From positions 62,001 through 126,000 of the forward strand of contig NZ_PVTS01000015.1 in NCBI RefSeq assembly GCF_003003035.1: DNA of 64,000 nt, read 5' to 3'. Under the pieces are notes generated by a model. It was not told the DNA's origin. It did no database searches and worked only from the letters and a program-made list of their open reading frames with translations. Source of the DNA: Marinilabilia salmonicolor (GTDB taxonomy: Bacteria; Bacteroidota; Bacteroidia; Bacteroidales; Marinilabiliaceae). The first letter of the stretch is position 1. Each line of letters opens with the position of its first letter. Of this stretch, positions 25,267 through 32,960 are shown piece after piece. The translations under genes and the position numbers were made by a program.

Positions 25267-28200
25267 CTAACCTATAACCACCTTCAACATTAATTCTTCC
25301 CCCATCTCGGGCACCACCTTTAGCAAATAAAGCCCCGGAACAAGAGAAGATACGGCCATTGGCGCCTCCGGTTCATTAAAATATTTCAGTAATTGTCCTG
25401 TAAGATCATACAATTCAGCATATTTAATTCGCGCTGAAGAAGAGAGATAAATAAAATCATGTGCAGGAACCGGATAAACTGTCACAGCTGATTCCCCAGA
25501 GACATCACCAATAGCGTTTGATTGTTTTAAAGAAACTACATAACGGTTCCAGGCCCCGGATTCAGCCGTAACCAGGACTGAAAGTTCACCGGGAAAATCA
25601 GAAGGCATCGTCACCTGAACATCTGAAGTCAACGACTCCGCCGGAGCTACAACCTTTGTAACGGACGAATCGGGTTTTACATCCACTTCGTAGTAAAAAA
25701 CCAAAGGATCAAAACCGTTAAGTGTAGCACCTTCCAGTACTATATCAGCCAAAAGCGCATTTCTGTCCGGAGCAAAACCGGTCCACTCAATATTGTCAAT
25801 GGCAAAGGCACAATCCTCTGCAGATGCATTACGAATGGAAATAACCACATCGCCCTGAATATTTAGATTCTCATAAGAAACCTGATAAATTTCTGTTCCT
25901 GTATGCTTAAAAAGATCAATGACCTCATCATTAATTTTAACCTCAATAATACGTTCCACTCCTTCTGCCCACAAATCCTTCACTTCAAAAGAGAGCGAAC
26001 TTATACCCCCCGGTACAGGCTGCGACCAGACCCCAGCAGTTGTTGTGAAAGAATAAACTGAATTCCCGGAATTCAGATGACTGTCCCTTTTGGCATTGAC
26101 ATACCAGGTGAGGTCATTATTTCCAACAAAAGAGGTATTGACCCAGCCATCTTCCTGAAAGTTCTCAAAGTCCTCTATAAATGAGGAGGCTACAGAAACT
26201 TCCACATAATAATTTATACGGGTACCTTCCTGATCAATTACTGCCACCTGAATGTTTCCGGGAAAAGCCTCCGGCATCACCACATCCACTGCAAAACCCT
26301 CTAAACCGGGGATTGCTTTAACTACCGGAGTGTGATTCTGAGGAATAGTAATTTCTGTATTAAACGCTTCGGGGGTCCATCCCGAGGGGTGAGAGCCGTC
26401 AATCAAAAGTCCGGCCAGAAAAGGAGCTTCTTTTGCCAGTTCCACCTCCACCGGGAGTCCGTGAATAACCGTAAACTCCAGGGTAGTCAGATTGTCAGAC
26501 TGTTCCACAACCCGGCATTTTTGGTCATCAGCATTCGACAAAGAGAAACGCCCGTTCAATACAATTTGAACCTTTCGTTCTTTTGCCTCGGCTGTGTGAA
26601 CCAAAGTAGTAGGAGCTTCCATATTAATGGCCGGATCTGCCAGACTCAGATCATATTTTCCACCGTCTTTCTCCCTGGCCATTACCAACACCGGATAGTT
26701 GGCTGCTGACACCAATGCATCACTAACACTATCGGTTGCTTCAAACACAACAAAACCGGTAGTGGACGTTATTTCATCCTTCACTACATGAGCTACATTG
26801 TCTTTTCGCAATACTTTATAAGAAGCAGTTTCTTCACTACTCATATCACTTCCAAAAGCAGCCAATTCGTCAACAGAACTCTGCACAAGAATGGCATACT
26901 CATATCCGGCATCTGATGGAGCTACCCCGTGATCAATAACAGCCGATGCAAAATTTCCATAATTCACCGCTTTTGTCTTATTGTCACGCGACTCCTGATT
27001 CTGCTTCAAAATGCGAAATTTACCCTGAGGAATATAATAACCATTTCCTTTATTATCTCTGATTGTAACAGGGGTTTCCGAATCAATAGTTCGATCTATC
27101 GGGAAACTGTAGGTCACTTCTCCATCAATGACCAACGGTTCAGCGGTACTACCCAGCGAGGCCTGAAACAAGGTGGTTTCGGTGGAATATTGAGTATTGG
27201 AATTATTTATATTGCTTCCAAGACAGACAATTCGGTTGTCAAAAGCAAAAACGGACTTCCGGGCTACAAAATCATCCGTATAATTGGTGTAGTTGTTTTC
27301 ATCCAAAATCATTCCAAATATACCATTGTCACCCAAAGTATTACCACCCGCAAATTCCACTTTATCGGAGCGCTCATTGATATTGCCGCCGCTGTAGTTC
27401 AGTATATCGAAAGGCAAATGAATGGTCGTTGCACCGGGCATGCGGTTCCAGTCCCATCCAGGCAACTCATAACCACTGGAAACTGCGGACACAGGATTTC
27501 CCGTACCGAGAATCTGGACAGTTCCGTAACTTTGATATCTGCCATACCGGTTGTCTCCGGTATAAATTTCAGTTCCGGTAACAATTTTATTAAATCCTTT
27601 TACTGCCACCAGCCAATCGTCGCGACGATGAAGATTCAAGGCTCCATAATTCACTGTTTTATTACCGACAGGAGGCTCTGCAGCCTGAATCCCCATGGAA
27701 GAAAACTCATTGTAAAGATCATTCTGATATCGGGTGAGCCTCATAAACTCCGCAGCCATTTCCGTATCAAAAGGAGATGCAGCTTTTGCAAAATACCCAA
27801 ATGCATTAATGGCCCCGGTTCCCAGAACCTGATTGTGCGGATGACGGCCGCTTACACTGCTGGCCATTGACACCTCATTGGCATACCAGGCATGCACTTT
27901 CAGTCCCTTTTTTAAATTGTCCATTCCTTCCTGCGTAAGTGTAAACACAGAATTCCCCAGATAAAACAACGTTGTTCCCAGGCCCGCATATCCGCCATTG
28001 GCATAAGGGCCATAGAGCATACCGTGATGAAAACCAGCCCCATCAGGCTTAATGCCTCCAATAGTTCCCGGCCCCGGCTGCAAAGTGGCACTTACCCATT
28101 TTGTAAATGAATTCATGTCACGAACCAACTCGGGCGAATCCTCACGCATCATCACTGCCATAAGTCTTCCCGAAAGAATGGTATTCCAGGCATCCATAAT

Positions 28201-29334
28201 CCCCTGATAATTGTCCACCTGCGGCAATTGCCGGATCTCAGGCACTCCGGACCAATATTGTATTAAATCAAATGCTTTCTGAAATTGCCCCAACTCCCGA
28301 AGTTTATTCTGCATCAACCATACCGCTTTGGGGTAACTCCGGTAATCGTACCCGTAATGGTGATTAGTTCCCATACCGCTACCCACTGCAAAACCCTGAT
28401 CAATGAACCAGTCCAGCATATCCACAAACATTTGATCAAAACCGTTAAGCTGACTATGATACCAACCCTTGGCGATGTCATAAAAAAGATACTCCACATC
28501 TTTCAGCCGCTTATCTCCATTGCCGGCCACATATTCATCGCTGGCTACAAGGGCAGGTCCTGTAATTGAAGTACCTATTCGTTGAATGTTAAGGGCCTCA
28601 AACGCTGCCCTTATCTCCGTCTCTCGTGTTGCAGTGATTGGGGAGCCTTCCACATCAATAGTTATACGATCACGAACAGCACTAAGCACTGTAAGTTCTT
28701 CAGGAGAAACAGCTGCGGGAAGAGCTTGTTCATACTCATAAGTGCTGTGCCAGTGCCACAAAGCAGCCCAATGATTGGCATTCATCTCCGGATTAATAAA
28801 TGGAAGTTGTGCATCGGGTGTTACCCTGTCGTTGATGCGAACGGAAGGAAATTTCATGCGGTCAAAGAAAAGAGTGCCTCCGGTAGAAGTTGCAGGAGCT
28901 TTAATCCTTAATGTACGAAGGTTCTTATTGCTCTTGGAACCAGACATGTCCTCATCAAAGCGAATCCAACAGGCGCGCCACCCTGTAAAGTCAAGGTGAT
29001 ATGGGAAATAATACTGAACCGCATTGTTGTCATCCAGGTATTCGAACAACAAATCTGCATTTTGGGGATTCTCATTGTAAATCCACAAAATCATTCCACC
29101 TTTATAAGTCCTGCAGGCTTGCTCCATCCCGGCAGGATTTTCAATGGTCAACTGTCCCTGTGGCTGCCATGCCCACTGAATGGATTGCTGCCCCATTTTG
29201 TAATGATCGGATGAAACCGACAATCCCGATGCCGACCATCCGGCGGGTATGCTCCCTTCCAGTCCCAGATAATCTTGTGCATTGACAAACAAGCCACATA
29301 AGAACATTATAATCACAATACTTTTCTTCATCAT
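25267..29334 (-). CDS. PL8 chondroitin-lyase-like polysaccharide lyase with T9SS sorting domain
   Basis: This 1355-residue enzyme should cleave uronic-acid-containing chains by beta-elimination. After a signal peptide (to NAQ, residue 20) come a beta-sandwich (about 25-165), an alpha/alpha toroid (185-600) and the central and C-terminal beta-domains (to about 980). Catalytic residues match chondroitinase ABC in identity and spacing: His437 and Tyr444 (HGMLYGPY), Arg497 (SGRHP) and Glu589 (GTEIY...YGRY). C-terminal additions are two cadherin-like modules (about 985-1095, 1195-1275) flanking a choice-of-anchor-type domain, then a T9SS type A tail (YPVPAHDFIYL...LVPGLYLLKV). It is therefore probably exported to the cell surface or medium. 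It is the second gene after the T9SS protein. Chondroitin/dermatan versus hyaluronan specificity is not resolved. Confidence 0.92.
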   Translation of the reverse strand: MMKKSIVIIMFLCGLFVNAQDYLGLEGSIPAGWSASGLSVSSDHYKMGQQSIQWAWQPQGQLTIENPAGMEQACRTYKGGMILWIYNENPQNADLLFEYLDDNNAVQYYFPYHLDFTGWRACWIRFDEDMSGSKSNKNLRTLRIKAPATSTGGTLFFDRMKFPSVRINDRVTPDAQLPFINPEMNANHWAALWHWHSTYEYEQALPAAVSPEELTVLSAVRDRITIDVEGSPITATRETEIRAAFEALNIQRIGTSITGPALVASDEYVAGNGDKRLKDVEYLFYDIAKGWYHSQLNGFDQMFVDMLDWFIDQGFAVGSGMGTNHHYGYDYRSYPKAVWLMQNKLRELGQFQKAFDLIQYWSGVPEIRQLPQVDNYQGIMDAWNTILSGRLMAVMMREDSPELVRDMNSFTKWVSATLQPGPGTIGGIKPDGAGFHHGMLYGPYANGGYAGLGTTLFYLGNSVFTLTQEGMDNLKKGLKVHAWYANEVSMASSVSGRHPHNQVLGTGAINAFGYFAKAASPFDTEMAAEFMRLTRYQNDLYNEFSSMGIQAAEPPVGNKTVNYGALNLHRRDDWLVAVKGFNKIVTGTEIYTGDNRYGRYQSYGTVQILGTGNPVSAVSSGYELPGWDWNRMPGATTIHLPFDILNYSGGNINERSDKVEFAGGNTLGDNGIFGMILDENNYTNYTDDFVARKSVFAFDNRIVCLGSNINNSNTQYSTETTLFQASLGSTAEPLVIDGEVTYSFPIDRTIDSETPVTIRDNKGNGYYIPQGKFRILKQNQESRDNKTKAVNYGNFASAVIDHGVAPSDAGYEYAILVQSSVDELAAFGSDMSSEETASYKVLRKDNVAHVVKDEITSTTGFVVFEATDSVSDALVSAANYPVLVMAREKDGGKYDLSLADPAINMEAPTTLVHTAEAKERKVQIVLNGRFSLSNADDQKCRVVEQSDNLTTLEFTVIHGLPVEVELAKEAPFLAGLLIDGSHPSGWTPEAFNTEITIPQNHTPVVKAIPGLEGFAVDVVMPEAFPGNIQVAVIDQEGTRINYYVEVSVASSFIEDFENFQEDGWVNTSFVGNNDLTWYVNAKRDSHLNSGNSVYSFTTTAGVWSQPVPGGISSLSFEVKDLWAEGVERIIEVKINDEVIDLFKHTGTEIYQVSYENLNIQGDVVISIRNASAEDCAFAIDNIEWTGFAPDRNALLADIVLEGATLNGFDPLVFYYEVDVKPDSSVTKVVAPAESLTSDVQVTMPSDFPGELSVLVTAESGAWNRYVVSLKQSNAIGDVSGESAVTVYPVPAHDFIYLSSSARIKYAELYDLTGQLLKYFNEPEAPMAVSSLVPGLYLLKVVPEMGEELMLKVVIG

Positions 29335-29494
29335 ACGAAGTTTAATTGATTTTTATCGCCGGTCAAAAGTCAAACCCGACACACTTTTTGAAATCAACGC
29401 TCTGCCGAAATTTAATCCAGAAATCAGGAAAAAGATGGCCCCCTAAAAGATACAGGAGCCACCTTACCCCTACCCCAAGTCAAAATTTATCGTT

Positions 29495-30445
29495 TTATTG
29501 TTTTAAAAACTTTCCGATTCTCGTTGCGCCATCCTGCATTTCCATTCGCACAATATAAATTCCATCCACTAAATCAGAAACATTAATTGCAGCAGATAGG
29601 TCCGACACCCATTTCACCTGGTGGCCACTCATATTATAGATACTACAGGAAGATACGTTGTGGCCTAAAAGAAGTTTCCGGGCAACCGGATTTGGACTAA
29701 GTAACTGCTCAACCGGTCTTTCAACACTTGAAATTGAGGTTGGAACAGTGGTTCCGTCAGCAACTTCGGTGACTTTGAGTTCAGCAATTTCCCATTTTCC
29801 CGGGCGGTCTTCAATCGAACTATAAGCTGAATTGTTTATATCATATTGATAGCGGAACGCCAAATAAATAGTTTGACCTTGGTATTCACTAGGCAGAACC
29901 ACCAAATCATTTATCCAACCGGCATCTTCTGCTGCAAGGTTGGGAGTAATATTCACCCAGGAAGTATTTACTGCATCTGGAGTTGTGCCATCCGTCTCAA
30001 AGACCAAATTCTTTGTCACCAACAACTGCCTGTTTGCCACATAATCTCCCGCAGAATAGCGAAATCGATTCCAAAAAGAAACCTGAATCTCCTGATTTGT
30101 GTTGTTTGGAATTATCAAAGGATTAGTAATGGCATAAACATCAGTTGAATAATGAACACCATTAATTTCGGAGGTACTAGTCAAGGCTCTCTGTTCTGCT
30201 TCCATTGCATAATCAAGTGATGAGGCCAAATCAGTAATATCAACACGATTCATCACCTTTCCATCAGCAGCACCTGAAACAACAACCACCTTCACAAATC
30301 CATTTGGCCTTGGAGGATCTACATATCCATTATTGTTCCAATTGTCGTACCTAAATGTCGGATAAAAAGGCAACTGGGCCTCTTGTCCGAAAGCAAATAC
30401 GACAGCAAAAAAAGCTATCATTCCTGTAAGTAAAAATTTTTTCAT
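29495..30445 (-). CDS. T9SS-exported surface protein with beta-sandwich domain
   Basis: This 316-residue protein has a signal peptide (MKKFLLTGMIAFFAVVFAFG, cut near GQEAQ) and a T9SS type A sorting tail from about residue 238 (LLSPNPVARKLLLG...DLVDGIYIVRM). The middle region is beta-rich with VSFWNRFRYSAGDY and YLAFRYQYDIN, like choice-of-anchor or DUF5017-type domains. No enzymatic motif is visible, so it may be a glycan-binding or adhesin-like protein. It lies 160 bp before the PL8 lyase gene, and its promoter carries the best copy of the candidate HTCS operator, so it belongs to the regulon. Confidence 0.75.
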   Translation of the reverse strand: MKKFLLTGMIAFFAVVFAFGQEAQLPFYPTFRYDNWNNNGYVDPPRPNGFVKVVVVSGAADGKVMNRVDITDLASSLDYAMEAEQRALTSTSEINGVHYSTDVYAITNPLIIPNNTNQEIQVSFWNRFRYSAGDYVANRQLLVTKNLVFETDGTTPDAVNTSWVNITPNLAAEDAGWINDLVVLPSEYQGQTIYLAFRYQYDINNSAYSSIEDRPGKWEIAELKVTEVADGTTVPTSISSVERPVEQLLSPNPVARKLLLGHNVSSCSIYNMSGHQVKWVSDLSAAINVSDLVDGIYIVRMEMQDGATRIGKFLKQ

Positions 30446-30476
30446 AACGTAGATTTTTCAAAATTAGAAACTTCAA

Positions 30477-30484
30477 CAAATCTA
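30477..30484 (-). promoter_or_regulatory. -7 box of the T9SS protein-PL8 operon
   Basis: On the minus strand TAGATTTG matches TAnnTTTG exactly, with the start codon 32 bp downstream of the box. Confidence 0.65.
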
Positions 30485-30516
30485 TGCTATAGTCCTGTGA
30501 AACAGGTTTTAAATTC

Positions 30517-30544
30517 GTTCACAAACAGGTACAAAATTGTACAC
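30517..30544 (-). promoter_or_regulatory. candidate HTCS operator, best copy
   Basis: On the minus strand this reads GTGTACAA-N12-TTGTGAAC and ends 32 bp before the -7 box. The same two half-sites with the same 12-bp spacer occur at 45986-46013. Confidence 0.7.
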
Positions 30545-30708
30545 TAAAAACATTTTTCATAACAAAGTTTTTCCCAGAAACAGAGCAATCCCTGCTCATT
30601 GAAACAATGGCAGGGATTTTCAAATGAAACGAGCATGATATTTTTTAAGCATAAATATCACAAACCGCTTGTCGCTGAAGCTTTAGCGGAGGCACAAGAT
30701 TATCTTTA

Positions 30709-30770
30709 AAAATATGATGCGAGAGCGAAGCGATTCCATTCGTTCCCAAATTTTTAATTGATTATTTATC
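30709..30770 (+). repeat. dispersed repeat family C, copy 2
   Basis: ATGCGAGAGCGAAGCG, CATTCGTT and AAATTTTTAATTGATTA occur in the same order as in 9172-9232 read on the minus strand. Confidence 0.7.
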
Positions 30771-30821
30771 AAAGTGTTACGAAACTTTAAGGCTGTAGTT
30801 TATAGTTGCGTATAAATTTTT

Positions 30822-30862
30822 AGAGGTTGCTTCGGGGTAGACCCTACCAATGACAGATTTTT
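30822..30862 (-). repeat. REP-like element, inverted relative to 31212-31252
   Basis: On the minus strand AATCTGTCATTGGTAGGG is followed by a short variable loop and CCGAAGCAACCTCTA. The copy at 31212 differs mainly in the loop. This element is continuous with the end of repeat family A. Confidence 0.7.
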
Positions 30863-31010
30863 GTAATAAGCGATAAATCAGCAAAATAATAGTTGGCCCC
30901 CTTTCGGGGACCCGGTCCCATTTGTTCAGCTTAACCCGGGTCGTTAACCCGGGGTAATTCAAATTTGCCCCCTTCGGGGACGGGCCAGTTATGTCATTAA
31001 CACATTATGC
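30844..31010 (-). repeat. dispersed repeat family A, copy 2
   Basis: The minus strand aligns with 24768-24935. The core 30888-30996 contains CCCCGGGTTAACGACCCGGG and two further small GC-rich hairpins. Confidence 0.8.
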
Positions 31011-31091
31011 TTCAAAGAATTGAGTCATAATGAGAATATAACAAGCTGAGATGCTCAATATTAAAACTCCAGGAAAGAATATTTGTGAAGC

Positions 31092-31211
31092 AGGTGCGGC
31101 GGATTCTTTCTTGGGAAAGCGGCAAAGCCGAAGCCGATCCGCCGTTAAAGACGAAACGGCGGATCGGCGCTCAGCTTTGCTGCTTTGCTTGCCAAAGAAT
31201 CCGCCGCACCT
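31092..31211. repeat. 120-bp imperfect palindrome
   Basis: The arms begin AGGTGCGGCGGATTCTTT and end with its complement, and close over the inner pair GCCGATCCGCCGTT / AACGGCGGATCGGC. Each arm is about 55 bp with a short central loop. The whole would fold to a single long hairpin. Confidence 0.85.
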
Positions 31212-31252
31212 AATCTGTCATTGGTAGGGCAAAGCCCGAAGCAATCTCTAGT
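31212..31252 (+). repeat. REP-like element
   Basis: AATCTGTCATTGGTAGGG is followed by CAAAGC and CCGAAGCAATCTCTA. It lies directly next to the palindrome. Confidence 0.65.
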
Positions 31253-31310
31253 GAAATAAACGCTATTTTAAACTAAAGCTTAATGACTAAACAAAACCCG
31301 AATGATTATA

Positions 31311-32870
31311 TTAAAATTCACTGGAGGAAGGAACCTTATATTTCTCATGGTTCTTTTTAATGTTTTCATGCCATTGATAATAACGGCTCATCATCCTTCC
31401 AACCAACTCCGGAGGCCTCTTTGCCAGGTTGTTGCTTTCACCAATATCTGCCGAAAGATCATACAACCCATAAGTCCCGGAAGTCCCGTAAAACCGTAAT
31501 TTCCAGTTTCCGTAGCGTACTGCCCAGCCATTCAGATCACCGTTGTAGGTACGATCGTGACGCGCCAGGGCTCCATCAGGGTCATCATAAGTTTTTGGTT
31601 CACCGGTAGGGTGAAACCCGGTCCAAAAGAGCCATTCATGAGGAGCTTCAGCTACTTCACCCTGAATTGCGGGCAATAAACTGACCCCGTCAATTTCTCT
31701 GTCCCGGGGCGTTTCCATTCCAAGTGCATCATGCAAAGTGGGAAAGATATCCATTCCGCTTACCATTTTATCAAAAACACGGCCTCCTTTAATTTTTTCA
31801 GGCCATGAGACCACCATAGGTACGCGAATACCCCCTTCATCCAGAATGTATTTATTGCCTCGCAATGGGTCATTGATTGCATAAGTACGGGGGCTACCGC
31901 CATTATCAGAAATAAAAACAACAATGGTATTTTCACGCAGCCCCTTCTCTTCAAGATTACCAAGCAATGCTCCAATGGCATCATCCATTCTGTGCAAATG
32001 ATACAGATATCTTTTTCTTCCTTCCGGAGTGTTTGGTTTCACTGTATTCACATACCACTCCAGATATTCGGCCCAGGTACCTGTTTCCGGATCCCAGTCG
32101 GGAACTTTTTCCACCCCCATTTTTTTCAAATCTTCTTCAGGTATCTGATGAGTAAATAAATGTACCGCATTGAATGAAACCATTAGAAAAAAAGGATCAC
32201 GCTGATGCCTATTGATGAACTCCAAAGACTTATTAAGAATAATATCAGTGGAATAACCGGTGGTATCCTTTAGTTGCTCATTCTCCCAGAAAGGCCCGAT
32301 TCCGAGATGATTGGCCATTTTAGTGGTAAAATCCTCTCTGTCTGCCGCTTTATGTCGCAGGTAATCCATGGTACCCCCTTCTTTACCATAAAAGTAATCA
32401 AAACCGTGATTGGTGGGAAACTCAGGAGCTTCTGGACCGGCATAACTGCCGTAATGGGATTTCCCAACCATTCCGGTAGAATATCCCTGCTCTTTAAGCT
32501 GCTCAGCAAGGGTGATTTCCGAATCCGGGAGCGATGCACCATAATTGTACACTCCCCAACGCTGCTGCTGTCGCCCGGTAAGGATAGACATCCGCGAAGG
32601 GCTGCAAATAGACATGGTCACATAAGCATTGGAGAAACGAACACCTGAGTTGGCAAGGTTGTCAAGGTTGGGAGTTTTTACATCCGGGCGTCCACCAAAA
32701 GCTCCAAAATCAGCATATCCCTGATCGTCGGATACAATCAACAATACATTTGGTTGGGCTCCAGGTTTTCCGGAAGTATCAGCATCCGGGGAGCCACACC
32801 CCAGTAATCCCACAGCAGCAGTGACTTCCATGGCAAGGAAATAACTGCCAAAACGATTATTTATTCTCAT
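31311..32870 (-). CDS. S1-family sulfatase lipoprotein
   Basis: This 519-residue type I sulfatase has the metal-binding VSDDQGYADFG, the formylglycine motif CSPSRMSILTG with Cys89, and the later VGKSHYGSY and FISDNGG blocks. The Cys must be converted to formylglycine by a maturase that is not in this window. I start at MRINNRFGSY (32870), which gives a lipoprotein signal ending GLLGC (Cys25). The upstream extension to 32915 would sit in the terminator region. It is the last gene of the SusC/SusD operon, separated from SusD by an intrinsic terminator, and should remove sulfate from glycosaminoglycan oligosaccharides. Position specificity cannot be assigned. Confidence 0.9.
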   Translation of the reverse strand: MRINNRFGSYFLAMEVTAAVGLLGCGSPDADTSGKPGAQPNVLLIVSDDQGYADFGAFGGRPDVKTPNLDNLANSGVRFSNAYVTMSICSPSRMSILTGRQQQRWGVYNYGASLPDSEITLAEQLKEQGYSTGMVGKSHYGSYAGPEAPEFPTNHGFDYFYGKEGGTMDYLRHKAADREDFTTKMANHLGIGPFWENEQLKDTTGYSTDIILNKSLEFINRHQRDPFFLMVSFNAVHLFTHQIPEEDLKKMGVEKVPDWDPETGTWAEYLEWYVNTVKPNTPEGRKRYLYHLHRMDDAIGALLGNLEEKGLRENTIVVFISDNGGSPRTYAINDPLRGNKYILDEGGIRVPMVVSWPEKIKGGRVFDKMVSGMDIFPTLHDALGMETPRDREIDGVSLLPAIQGEVAEAPHEWLFWTGFHPTGEPKTYDDPDGALARHDRTYNGDLNGWAVRYGNWKLRFYGTSGTYGLYDLSADIGESNNLAKRPPELVGRMMSRYYQWHENIKKNHEKYKVPSSSEF

Positions 32871-32881
32871 ATGATTTGAAT

Positions 32882-32919
32882 TAAAAAAAAGATGCCACCC
32901 CCGAAGGACCGGCATCTTT
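32882..32919 (-). terminator. terminator/attenuator between SusD and sulfatase genes
   Basis: On the minus strand AAAGATGCC pairs with GGCATCTTT (9 bp) across a 14-nt loop, followed by a run of T. It stands 42 bp after the SusD stop and 12 bp before the sulfatase start. Confidence 0.8.
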
Positions 32920-32960
32920 CCCTGTTCAAAAAGTATTTATCTTTTTATCATCCATTATTT

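Larger units (their letters stand above)
30446..31310. other. 865-bp intergenic region: promoter plus stacked repeats
   Basis: It holds the promoter and operator of the T9SS protein (30477-30544), then a hairpin CTTGTCGCTGAAGCTTTAGCG (30668-), repeat family C copy 2, repeat family A copy 2, a 120-bp palindrome and a REP-like element. The open frames inside are repeat-derived and not accepted as genes. Confidence 0.7.

Noticed and set aside
26929-27870. 313-residue plus-strand frame
   Set aside because: It is antisense to the PL8 lyase, whose catalytic residues are conserved; no signal or domain is seen in the shadow.
30777-30962. 61-residue minus-strand frame with NYPGLTTRVKLNKWDR
   Set aside because: It is read entirely through repeat family A, and the homologous copy at 24782 does not keep the frame.
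24768-31010. Composite transposon bounded by family A repeats
   Set aside because: No transposase or target duplication is visible, and the repeats resemble common intergenic hairpin elements.
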